From NCBI GenBank assembly GCA_024399065.1, contig JAKSIB010000033.1:1-35522 (forward strand): a stretch of 35,522 nucleotides of DNA, written 5' to 3'. Every line of letters starts with the position of its first letter. The stretch's first letter is position 1. The notes under the pieces were generated by a model that did not search any database, was not told where the DNA came from, and was given only the letters and a program-made list of their open reading frames with translations. The translations under genes and the position numbers were made by a program. Positions 8,631 through 16,833 of the stretch are shown piece after piece. This stretch comes from Fibrobacter sp. (GTDB lineage: Bacteria > Fibrobacterota > Fibrobacteria > Fibrobacterales > Fibrobacteraceae).

Positions 8631-9968
8631 ATGACACAAGAAGATATTCTGCAAAATCCAGGCGAATACGACCTTTCCATCGAAACCGTAGGTCAGGGAA
8701 CCCTGAAGTCCCCCATGAAGGGAATCCAGTTCGTTTCCGATAGCGAACAGGTCAGCTTGACTACAGACGTCAAGCGTTTGAAGGAATTCTACGAAAAGAA
8801 CATTCCGGTGCCCAGCCTGGAAGCTGCCGGCCCCCGCGAAACCATTTTCCACGACCCGGCCTGGACCCGTGCAGGCATCGTGACCTGCGGCGGCCTCTGC
8901 CCCGGCCTCAACAGCGTGATCAAGGGTCTCGTACAGACTCTCTGGTTCGACTACGGCGTTCGCAACATCTTTGGTATCCCTTACGGTTACCGCGGTCTCA
9001 ACCCGCAGTACGGTTATTCTCCCAAGGTTCTGAACCCGGATGTGGTTGACGCCATCCAGGAAGACGGCGGCACCATTCTCGGTAGCTCCCGCGGTAACCA
9101 GGACGCAGCCGTCATGGTGGACACCTTGATGCGCCTCAACATCAACGTGCTTTTCTGTATCGGCGGTGATGGCACTCTCCGCGGCGCCCACGACATTGCT
9201 GAAGAAGTTAAAAAGCGTAAGCAACCCATTTCCGTTATCGGTATTCCCAAGACTATTGATAACGACTTGAACCTAATTGACAGAACCTTCGGTTTCGAAA
9301 CTGCAGTTCTCAGTGCTACCGACGTTATCACCTGCGCCCATAACGAAGCAAACGGTGCATTCAACGGTCTTGGCCTGGTAAAACTCATGGGTCGCGACTC
9401 CGGCTTCATCGCAGCATACGCAGCACTCGCCACCACCGTGGTGAACATCTGCCTCGTGCCCGAAGTTCCCTTCACTCTGGAAGGTCTCTGCAAGGCTCTC
9501 GAAAGCCGTTACGACAACGGTAAGACTCACGCAGTGATCGCTGTGGCTGAAGGCGCCGGCCAGGAACTCTTCAAGGACCAGCCCGAACGCAAGGACGCCA
9601 GCGGCAACATCCTGAAGAATGACATTGGTGAATTCCTTACCCGCAAGATCAAGGAACACTTCAAGAACGTGGGCAAGGAAATCAACATCAAGTACTTCGA
9701 CCCCAGCTACATGGTCCGCAGCACCCCGGCAAAGGGTACCGACGCCATCTTCTGCTTCCAGCTTGCTGAAGCTGCAGTACATGCAGGCATGGCCGGCAAG
9801 ACCGACATGGTCGTGGGCAGCATGAACAACGTGTTCTCTCACGTGCCTATCGAATACGCTGTCAGCGAACGTAAGAAGATCAACCCCAACGGAACCCTGT
9901 GGCACGCTGTGCTGGGCATGACCCGTCAGCAGGACTACTTCTCCGGTAAGGGCAAGGGTCACAAGTAA
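8631..9968 (+). CDS. pfkA: 6-phosphofructokinase, plant/trypanosome-like clade
   Basis: A 445-residue enzyme phosphorylating fructose 6-phosphate to fructose 1,6-bisphosphate in glycolysis. Motifs seen: GGLCPGLN; GGDGT (D180, G181); PKTIDND (K207, catalytic base D210); MGRDSGFIA. The glycine after GGD is typical of ATP users, where PPi enzymes carry a second aspartate. The lysine before TIDND is shared with PPi enzymes and with the plant and trypanosome ATP enzymes. I therefore favour ATP, with PPi not excluded. The start at 8631 has AAAGGA 7 bases upstream; a TTG at 8583 is a poorer choice. Length exceeds the 320-residue E. coli type because of an N-terminal extension typical of this clade. 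Confidence 0.93.
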   Translation: MTQEDILQNPGEYDLSIETVGQGTLKSPMKGIQFVSDSEQVSLTTDVKRLKEFYEKNIPVPSLEAAGPRETIFHDPAWTRAGIVTCGGLCPGLNSVIKGLVQTLWFDYGVRNIFGIPYGYRGLNPQYGYSPKVLNPDVVDAIQEDGGTILGSSRGNQDAAVMVDTLMRLNINVLFCIGGDGTLRGAHDIAEEVKKRKQPISVIGIPKTIDNDLNLIDRTFGFETAVLSATDVITCAHNEANGAFNGLGLVKLMGRDSGFIAAYAALATTVVNICLVPEVPFTLEGLCKALESRYDNGKTHAVIAVAEGAGQELFKDQPERKDASGNILKNDIGEFLTRKIKEHFKNVGKEINIKYFDPSYMVRSTPAKGTDAIFCFQLAEAAVHAGMAGKTDMVVGSMNNVFSHVPIEYAVSERKKINPNGTLWHAVLGMTRQQDYFSGKGKGHK

Positions 9969-10009
9969 TCCTTAAAAAATCGAGATTGGGGCAAAAACAA
10001 ACCTCAAGA

Positions 10010-10762
10010 ATGAAGAAGCTCCTTGTCATCCTACTGTTGCTAGCCGCATGGGCCAACGCAAACGAAGACCTTCGTGTTGCGGATTCCTGCTACGCAGCCA
10101 GAGCGGAAAGGGCTAACGGAGACAAGGCCAGCAGCAAGAATGCAAAGCTCATGGTCGAAAGCTACAAGAAGGCCATGAGCGACACTACCGTTCTTGAAGA
10201 GGCAACCACTGGTTACATCAGAAGCCTCTACTTCAGTTTCAGATTCGTCCCCTTCGACAAGAAGCAGCGCAAGAGCAAGCTGGATTTTCTAAAAGTTGAA
10301 AGCGAAAACGCCTATAGAAAATATTCCAAGAACAAGGAACTGGCCCACATCTACGTTTCCGTCCTTTCCATCTGGGGCAATGAACGTGGGGCTCTTAAAT
10401 CCGTGAAGGAAGGCGTGGCCACCACAGTGCGTGACGTTGCCACCGCAGCGGAAGACTGGCAGGTCCTGGGCCGCGCCCACTTTGTCCTGCCTTACGTTCC
10501 CCTAGTTCTTCCCTGGCCCGACAAGAAACTTTCCGACAAGTACTTGACCATGGCCATGCAGCAGGACCCCAAGGACCTGTACAACTACTTCTTCCTGGCG
10601 GAACTTCGCTTTGACCAGAAGCGCTACGCAGACGCCCTCAACCTGATCGAGCGTGGCCTCTCCCGAGGAATCCGCACCAGCTTCTTCATGGAAGACAAGC
10701 GCGCCCGCTGGCACCTGAAGGAACTGCAGAAGAAGATCAACGAAAAACTGGACAAGAAATAA
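10010..10762 (+). CDS. Exported TPR-like protein of unknown function
   Basis: A 250-residue protein with an N-terminal signal peptide (MKKLLVILLLLAAWANA). The rest is predicted alpha-helical. The segment YNYFFLAELRFDQKRYADALNLIERGL (about residues 182-208, quoted in part: FDQKRYADALNLIERGL) has the spacing of a tetratricopeptide repeat, and earlier helices may be degenerate repeats. The start at 10010 is chosen for the signal peptide, although its ribosome site is weak; a TTG at 9986 is the alternative. It follows pfkA by 41 bases with no terminator between, so the two may be co-transcribed, though a functional link is not obvious. Confidence 0.78.
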   Translation: MKKLLVILLLLAAWANANEDLRVADSCYAARAERANGDKASSKNAKLMVESYKKAMSDTTVLEEATTGYIRSLYFSFRFVPFDKKQRKSKLDFLKVESENAYRKYSKNKELAHIYVSVLSIWGNERGALKSVKEGVATTVRDVATAAEDWQVLGRAHFVLPYVPLVLPWPDKKLSDKYLTMAMQQDPKDLYNYFFLAELRFDQKRYADALNLIERGLSRGIRTSFFMEDKRARWHLKELQKKINEKLDKK

Positions 10763-10807
10763 TCTTGATTCGCCCGGCCTCGACGAAATCTGAAAAAAAA
10801 CTAAATT

Positions 10808-10836
10808 AAAAAGCCCCGCGATCGCGGAGCTTTTTA
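10808..10836. terminator. Bidirectional terminator between the TPR-like gene and pta
   Basis: The stem AGCCCCGCG / CGCGGAGCT has one mismatch and is flanked by A-rich sequence on the left and TTTTT on the right, so it can act in either direction. Confidence 0.75.
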
Positions 10837-10902
10837 ATTACGAAGTACGAGACTTATAGTCACGGCGGAGCCGCCTAACTAATTTTCATAATTCATAATT
10901 AT

Positions 10903-10922
10903 AAAAAGCCTTGGGCTTTTTT
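10903..10922 (-). terminator. Terminator at the 3' end of pta
   Basis: AAAAAGCC, a TTG loop and GGCTTTTTT form a hairpin immediately after the pta stop codon, read on the minus strand. Confidence 0.65.
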
Positions 10923-10924
10923 AT

Positions 10925-12316
10925 TTATGCCTGTGCCTGAACTGCAGTGAGAGCGATGGTGTAGACGATGTCTTCCACCAAGGCGCCACGGCTCAAATCG
11001 TTCACCGGCTTTGCCAAGCCCTGGAGCATGGGGCCGATTGCGATGGTGCCCTGAGCGGATCGCTGCACAGCCTTGTAACCGATGTTACCGGCAGAAAGAT
11101 CCGGGAACACGAATACAGTAGCCTTGCCAGCCACTGCGGAGCCCGGAGCCTTGAGGGAGCCAACGCTGGGAGTGGTTGCAGCATCATACTGCAGCGGGCC
11201 ATCGAGAGCCATGTCGGGGCGAGCAGCCTTAGCGATTGCGGTAGCTTCCTTAACGAGGTCCGCGTCCGGACCCTTGCCGGAATTGATGGTGCTGTAGGAG
11301 AGCATTGCCACGCGGCTGGGGAGGCCGAAGGCCTTCGCAGTGTCGTCGCACTGGAGAGCGATACCGGCAAGTTCTTCTGCGGTGGGGTTCAGATTGATGG
11401 CGCAGTCGCCGTACACATAAGTCTGGCCCGGCAGGCACATGAAGAACACGGAGCTCACGGACTTGACACCCGGGGCAGTCTTGATGATCTGGAGGGCCGG
11501 GCGGAGAGTATCAGCGGTAGAATGGATGGCGCCAGAAACGAGGCCGTCCACTTCACCCATCTTAAGCATCATGGTACCCAGCATCACGTTGTCAGCGAGA
11601 GCGGCGCGGGCAGCTTCTTCAGTCATGCCCTTGGCCTTACGGAGTTCAACGAGAGTGGGAACATACTTTTCAGCAAGTTCTGCGCTGGGTTCGATAATTT
11701 CAATGTTAGCCGGAAGCTTAACGCCCTTTTCCTTGGCGACAGCTTCGATTTCAGACTTCTTACCGATGAGAACCGGCACTGCGATGCCGCGTTCAACAGC
11801 GAGAGCTGCTGCCTGGACGGTACGGGGTTCGGAACCTTCCGGAAGAACGATGCGCTTCACGGACTTGGAAGCCTTCTGGAGAAGACCTGCGCGGAACATA
11901 GCCTGAGAGGTCTTGCGTTCAGCAGCGGGTTCAGCAAGGTTGCGGGCAATGCACTTGGGGCAATGCATAATGCGGTTGGGGCAGTACAAATCTGCGTCAT
12001 CGTCACCGCAGAAAATCTTTGCGTCGAGAGCGGTAGCCAGCTTATCGTTGTACTTGTAAGCGGCAGCAGCGCTCATGCCCTGGGCACCTTCAACCACAAC
12101 AACGTCCACGGCGTCAAAATTCTGGGCGATAAAGTCAGCAGCGATCTTTTCCATGAGAACGGCACTTTCGCCGGACTTCAGCATTGCAACGGCAGCTTCG
12201 CCATTAACGGACGGCTTGTAGGTAGCGGCCTTGAGACCTGCAGCGGCAACAGCGTCGCATGCTTCCTTGACCTTGGCAGCCATATCGGCAGCGGCAACGA
12301 GATATACGCGATTCAT
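10925..12316 (-). CDS. pta: Phosphate acetyltransferase with a shortened N-terminal region
   Basis: A 463-residue enzyme converting acetyl-CoA and phosphate to acetyl phosphate and CoA, the first step to acetate. The catalytic PTA_PTB domain spans about residues 136-463 ([33 protein letters not shown]; near the C-terminus [18 protein letters not shown]). The N-terminal part is only about 130 residues and keeps VYLVAAAD and VVVVEGAQG, echoes of the P-loop domain of long Pta proteins, but the P-loop is gone. It carries four cysteines (103, 112, 119, 122) in a possible metal-binding arrangement. The start at 12316 follows TTGGAG with 6-base spacing. No acetate kinase gene is adjacent. Confidence 0.94.
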   Translation of the reverse strand: MNRVYLVAAADMAAKVKEACDAVAAAGLKAATYKPSVNGEAAVAMLKSGESAVLMEKIAADFIAQNFDAVDVVVVEGAQGMSAAAAYKYNDKLATALDAKIFCGDDDADLYCPNRIMHCPKCIARNLAEPAAERKTSQAMFRAGLLQKASKSVKRIVLPEGSEPRTVQAAALAVERGIAVPVLIGKKSEIEAVAKEKGVKLPANIEIIEPSAELAEKYVPTLVELRKAKGMTEEAARAALADNVMLGTMMLKMGEVDGLVSGAIHSTADTLRPALQIIKTAPGVKSVSSVFFMCLPGQTYVYGDCAINLNPTAEELAGIALQCDDTAKAFGLPSRVAMLSYSTINSGKGPDADLVKEATAIAKAARPDMALDGPLQYDAATTPSVGSLKAPGSAVAGKATVFVFPDLSAGNIGYKAVQRSAQGTIAIGPMLQGLAKPVNDLSRGALVEDIVYTIALTAVQAQA

Positions 12317-12637
12317 AAAAAACTCCAATTTTAGTTCGTTTTTCTTGTTTTTACCCCTTAAAATTAAGATTTTACCCCCCTTTGTGGCACCCCGAAATTT
12401 CAAAAAAACACCTAATTTTTCAACCTTTCAGCCTCCACAAATTATTGTCCACAGTTCAATTTCGTAACTCATTGATGAGCAACAAGATGCGAAAAAGGCA
12501 AAAACCGACGTTTTTTATATAAAAGTTTACATTCCTTTAACTTAAGCCCCCTTTTACATTTGTAAATAAAAACTTATTTTTAGCCCCGAGATATTTTGGT
12601 TTTGTTTTGGTTTAGGGAAACCTATAGGAGAGATTGG
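12317..12637. other. Divergent intergenic region between pta and the first fibro-slime gene
   Basis: These 321 A/T-rich bases contain no plausible gene. A palindrome TTTACA-TT-TGTAAA lies at 12553-12566; a related sequence, TTTTACATTTTGAAA, occurs before the second fibro-slime gene (16697-16711). A hairpin, GGTTT-AGGG-AAACC, lies near 12610, just before the AGGAGA ribosome site. I could not place a confident promoter. Confidence 0.6.
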
Positions 12638-15600
12638 ATGAGGTTTGGAAACCTAATCCGGGGCTTGGCTTGTGGCCTAGCTCTGTTTGTCATTTCTGCG
12701 AACGCGCAAACCGTGGCAAAGGCCCACGTTGTATACGATGGGAAGGGTCTTTACTACGCTGATAACGAAGAGAACTTTAAGTTTAAGCCTCTTGAACAGA
12801 AAAGAGACGGTTCTTATCTTATTGAATTCAATGAAGAACGTTTGAAACCGTCTGCTATTGACGCACGTCGCCTGCGTTTCGGTCTGGATTGTACCGAAAA
12901 CAAGAGCACCTGCGGCACCTACCTGTACAAGGACGATTCCGACCTTCCCTCCTTGAAGGAACTTTTCCCGGATTACGTTTACCAGGGAGAAGACCAGCCC
13001 GTTTACGATATTTGGATCAAGGTCACTGCCGACGGCGTTGAAATTTTGCCCGGCATTCCCGAAGAATTCGTGGTTCCTGATTCTGTAACCAAGACAATTA
13101 TGCTTTACCCCTCCTGGACAAACACTTCCGCAATCATGTCCATGGATGGCGAAGAATACAAGATGATCGCCGCAGACACCAATTACTGCGGCTGGTTCGG
13201 AAAGACTGTTACGATCGTCCCCAAGGATGCTTATGTCTCCTTTAAGCAGACCATCGGCGATATGTACATCGGTAACGACGGTATTTCCCGCAAGCCCATT
13301 GAAATCCAGGACGAAATCCCGTTAGACTCCATCCTCTCCATTGGATCCGACACCATCTGGGTTTTGGCAAAGTTTGGTTTCCCGGAACTCCTCAGCGAAT
13401 ACCCGGAAGGCGAAAAGGGCGAATGCGCCAAGAAGAAGCTTCCCGTGATGATGTTTGACTGGCTCCATGGTGCAGGCTCCGATGAAGAAAACGCTAAGGC
13501 ACAAGCAGGTACGACAAGCCAGGACTTCGGTACCGGCGGATGTAAGGGTGGCAACAGCGCCTACGACGCCCGCAAGGGAATGGTTGAAGAAAAGCTCGGC
13601 CCCAACGGAGTCCCCGTACGTGCAGCACACTTCCCGAAGGAATGTGAAATTACCGACCATCTTGACAACTGGTTCCTCCCTGAAGTTGTAGCAAAGGACG
13701 CTGCTGGCAACGAATACACCAACGTCACTTGCCGTGACCTTGAACTTGTTCTGGATACCGCAGGATTCTGGCTCGGCCAAAAAGACTTGGAAAGCCCTGA
13801 ACACGGCATGTTCCTGTTGGACGATTTCAAGTATCTTGACGAAGCCAATACCGTTCCGAATCCGTACTACGACCAGCTCAGCGGAACCGCCTACGACAAG
13901 AACGGCAACGAAATCAAGTTGGAAAATCACAACTATGGTTTCACCATGAAGGTCCAGGCACAGTTCGAATATGTTCCTGGCCAGAAATTCGAATTCTTCG
14001 GTGACGACGACGTTTGGGTGTTCATCAACAACAAGCTCGTCGTAGACATCGGAGGTCAGCACCATCGTGTAAACGGCAAGGTAAATCTGGATACCATCGG
14101 CCATAACACTGGCGACACTCTGGTACCGGGCAAGACCTATCCGTTCCATATTTTCTACGCAGAACGTCACAAGGTTGAATCCAACTTCCGTATGCGCACG
14201 TCCATCGACCTGCGCTCCGACGCAAGCATTCTCCTCCAGAATCTTTCCGACGACCCGGAACTCATCAAGAAGGAAGTCTGGCAGAAGGTCAACGAACGTA
14301 AGCTGGCTTGCGACTTCTCCAGCAGCCCGGAAACTCAGAAGACCGAACGTGGTCCTTCCAACTTTATCCTTTTCGGCAAGAGCCTGCCCAAAAGCGGCGT
14401 ACAGCTGAAGACTCTCGACTCCCTCTACTACAAGGGCATCAAGGTCCAGAACGACTTTACCGTCCTCTCCATCGATCTTGCTGCAATCGCCCGCGCACAA
14501 AGCCTGCCGCCGGGAACCTATTATGTACGCATCTCCCTGAAGGAAAATCCGGAAGAATACAAGGATGTCTACTTCACTATCGATCCGTATGCATTGCCGA
14601 ACCTGGCGTTCGCAAGCGTGAAGGATTCCTCCTACAAGATTATTGACTTCGATACCAAGGACACCATCAACTATACACAGTTCTGGCAGCCCTTCGGCGA
14701 CGAAATCAGCCGTAACGTCAGCAGCGATACCCTTCCCATTAATCTGGACAAAACCGAAAAGATGTGGGCCGGTCGCTCCTACCCGGTGAACATCATGTAC
14801 GCCGAAGATTGGGCAACCATGTATAGCGGCATCGCAGTAAAGATTTCCGCTTCTACTCCGGCTCTTGTTCCCTGCGACTCCATGGGCAACCCCATTGACG
14901 AAGTCGCCCTCATGGACGGCCACGCAAAGTTCTTCATCAAGGCAACAGACGAAGTGGTCAATGGTGTTCTGACTATCAGTAGCGAAGGCTCCACCAACAA
15001 GTCTGTGGACTGGACCAAGATCAACATCGCCGTACCGCCGGTTCCCCAGGTTGAAGTCGCCTACATCTACGACCGCTCTGGTGACGGACGCGCCGACAGT
15101 ATCTGGATCCACTTCGACAAGCCCCTCGGAGGCAATAGCGTTCTGGATTCCCTGAAGTTCATCTTCGGCGCCGCCTACAAGACTCCCTATGTGGCTAAGT
15201 ACAACGAAGGCGACAGCGTAGCCGTGGTCTACACGGAAGAGGGCACAAACTTCGGTACCGCCATCTATACCGGCGGCGCAACCAAGCCCTACACCGGCAA
15301 GCTGGATATCTGGTACACTTACACGGATCCTGATAGCAAGAAGAAGATGATCTTCCCCGTGGAAGGCGCCCTTACGGATAGAGTCGGCCCAGTCATCGTG
15401 GCTGCAGAAGTCGTCTACATGACCGATGGCAACACTGTCCTCAACTTGTCCTTCAGCGAAGGCATCTCCGGCGAAAATGCAAATACCGAGCTCTTCCGCT
15501 TCCACTGCTGGAATGCAGACATCCTGGACTCCAACGTAAAGCAGGCAAGCGATATCGGTACCACTCCGGCAAACCAGTGGAAGCTGGTATTCCCCAAGGG

Positions 15601-16537
15601 TGCCGACACCGACATCGTTCCCGCTGTAGGCGACTCCGTTCGTTTCGTCCCGCCGCCAATGGGTGAAGCAATCGACCTCCTCGGCATCCAGCCTCACACT
15701 GACAATCCTTTCGTACGCATCACTGGTGAACAGAAGATTACCGTTTCCAGCCCGTCTATCGTCGAACTGGATCCTGCATCGCCCTCCTTCGACAGCGCAC
15801 GCGTTATCGTAAGCAGCCCCAACGCAACAGTACCGAAGTTCATCGAAAGCGACAAACCGCTCACTGTTGACCAAGTTGCAAATAAGTACGGTGTACAGGG
15901 TCACTACCTCAGCGACCTCGACATGGGTACTCTCGTGGAAAACGAGATCGCAGAAATCGTGAAGGCCGTACAGTCTACACCGAGCTACATTGATAAGAAG
16001 GCAGCCTCCGACGCAGGCGTTTCCCAGACTTACACCATTGAGCAGATCATCACCATGGTGCAAAGCGGTGAAATGAGCATCGAGCAGGCAAAGAAACGCT
16101 TCGGCCTCGACGCCACCATCGTCAACGCCTACAAGAACGGTCTGCTCACTGCACAGAACGTACACAACTACGCCAACGGAAGCGAAGCCCAGATCGAAGC
16201 AATCGTTGACTCCGTAGCAAACCACACGGAAATGTACTACAAGGCTATCTACTACAGCAGCCTTGGTCAGTACGTCAACGACGACACCGGCGTCATCCGC
16301 TGTAGCGACAAGGTATTCTCCGATACCGAAAACAAGACCTGCCGCGGTAGCAAGGGCCGTTTCTACCTGGCATGGAACATGCGCTCCGCAAATGGCGGCC
16401 TCGCTGCCACCGGAGTCTACATCGCACGTCTAGAATTGATAGTCCGCGTCAACGGCAGAATCCTTACCGACAGAACCCGAGACTTCCTCTGGGGCGTCCG
16501 TCGCGGCAAGGTCAAAGCCATGGATTTCGGCCTGTAG
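12638..16537 (+). CDS. Very large exported fibro-slime domain protein (first of tandem pair)
   Basis: A 1299-residue surface or secreted protein. The signal peptide ends ISANAQ (about residue 24). Around residues 148-210 is a beta module (SWTNTSAIMSMDGEEY). The fibro-slime domain (TIGR02148) is at about 431-528: FEYVPGQKFEFFGDDDVWVF, INNKLVVDIGGQH, FHIFYAERH, SNFRMRTSID. Beta-rich repeats follow, then a DRSGDGRAD calcium-loop-like motif (about 815), a helical segment (about 1090-1200) and a C-terminal FlgD-like module (LAWNMRSANGGLAATGVYIA). The family is shared by Fibrobacter and slime moulds and several members are linked to cellulose adhesion; that role here is inferred. The start at 12638 follows TAGGAGA. 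A strong terminator follows. Confidence 0.92.
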   Translation: MRFGNLIRGLACGLALFVISANAQTVAKAHVVYDGKGLYYADNEENFKFKPLEQKRDGSYLIEFNEERLKPSAIDARRLRFGLDCTENKSTCGTYLYKDDSDLPSLKELFPDYVYQGEDQPVYDIWIKVTADGVEILPGIPEEFVVPDSVTKTIMLYPSWTNTSAIMSMDGEEYKMIAADTNYCGWFGKTVTIVPKDAYVSFKQTIGDMYIGNDGISRKPIEIQDEIPLDSILSIGSDTIWVLAKFGFPELLSEYPEGEKGECAKKKLPVMMFDWLHGAGSDEENAKAQAGTTSQDFGTGGCKGGNSAYDARKGMVEEKLGPNGVPVRAAHFPKECEITDHLDNWFLPEVVAKDAAGNEYTNVTCRDLELVLDTAGFWLGQKDLESPEHGMFLLDDFKYLDEANTVPNPYYDQLSGTAYDKNGNEIKLENHNYGFTMKVQAQFEYVPGQKFEFFGDDDVWVFINNKLVVDIGGQHHRVNGKVNLDTIGHNTGDTLVPGKTYPFHIFYAERHKVESNFRMRTSIDLRSDASILLQNLSDDPELIKKEVWQKVNERKLACDFSSSPETQKTERGPSNFILFGKSLPKSGVQLKTLDSLYYKGIKVQNDFTVLSIDLAAIARAQSLPPGTYYVRISLKENPEEYKDVYFTIDPYALPNLAFASVKDSSYKIIDFDTKDTINYTQFWQPFGDEISRNVSSDTLPINLDKTEKMWAGRSYPVNIMYAEDWATMYSGIAVKISASTPALVPCDSMGNPIDEVALMDGHAKFFIKATDEVVNGVLTISSEGSTNKSVDWTKINIAVPPVPQVEVAYIYDRSGDGRADSIWIHFDKPLGGNSVLDSLKFIFGAAYKTPYVAKYNEGDSVAVVYTEEGTNFGTAIYTGGATKPYTGKLDIWYTYTDPDSKKKMIFPVEGALTDRVGPVIVAAEVVYMTDGNTVLNLSFSEGISGENANTELFRFHCWNADILDSNVKQASDIGTTPANQWKLVFPKGADTDIVPAVGDSVRFVPPPMGEAIDLLGIQPHTDNPFVRITGEQKITVSSPSIVELDPASPSFDSARVIVSSPNATVPKFIESDKPLTVDQVANKYGVQGHYLSDLDMGTLVENEIAEIVKAVQSTPSYIDKKAASDAGVSQTYTIEQIITMVQSGEMSIEQAKKRFGLDATIVNAYKNGLLTAQNVHNYANGSEAQIEAIVDSVANHTEMYYKAIYYSSLGQYVNDDTGVIRCSDKVFSDTENKTCRGSKGRFYLAWNMRSANGGLAATGVYIARLELIVRVNGRILTDRTRDFLWGVRRGKVKAMDFGL

Positions 16538-16567
16538 GCCTCGCTTATTAACAACCATTTTAAAGGA

Positions 16568-16591
16568 GGCGCCCCCAAGGGCGCCTTTTTT
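16568..16591 (+). terminator. Rho-independent terminator after the first fibro-slime gene
   Basis: GGCGCCC / GGGCGCC stem with a CCAA loop and a T run. It separates the two paralogues into independent transcription units. Confidence 0.93.
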
Positions 16592-16722
16592 ATTTTCCCT
16601 CGCCATCTTTCGTATAACATCAAAAAACGGAACTGATTTTCCCACAAAACACTTCTAACACATTTTCTTTCAAAAAACGGCCGTTTTTCGCTGTATTTTT
16701 ACATTTTGAAAGCCTCGTAATG

Positions 16723-16751
16723 TTGTGATTTTCATCATAATAAGGTATTTT
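16723..16751 (+). promoter_or_regulatory. Possible promoter of the second fibro-slime gene
   Basis: TTGTGA (16723-16728) and TATTTT (16746-16751) are spaced by 17 bases, leaving a leader of about 75 bases. The leader contains an inverted repeat, CCAGGGG (16777-16783) and CCCCTGG (16813-16819), ending next to the AGGAG ribosome site (16821-16825). The promoter match is modest. Confidence 0.3.
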
Positions 16752-16833
16752 AGGACTTGATACTATGAATGTTTTTCCAGGGGTCAATGCTATAGATGTG
16801 GAGATCTGGTAGCCCCTGGTAGGAGAAAGATGG

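Noticed and set aside
12596..12637. Earlier start for the first fibro-slime protein
   Set aside because: The extra residues precede the ribosome site AGGAGA and would break the signal peptide; the ATG at 12638 fits both.
13322..16225. A 967-codon minus-strand frame opposite the first fibro-slime gene, and a 753-codon one opposite the second (18607-20868)
   Set aside because: Both are antisense shadows of well-supported genes, with cysteine/valine/glycine-rich translations typical of reversed coding sequence.
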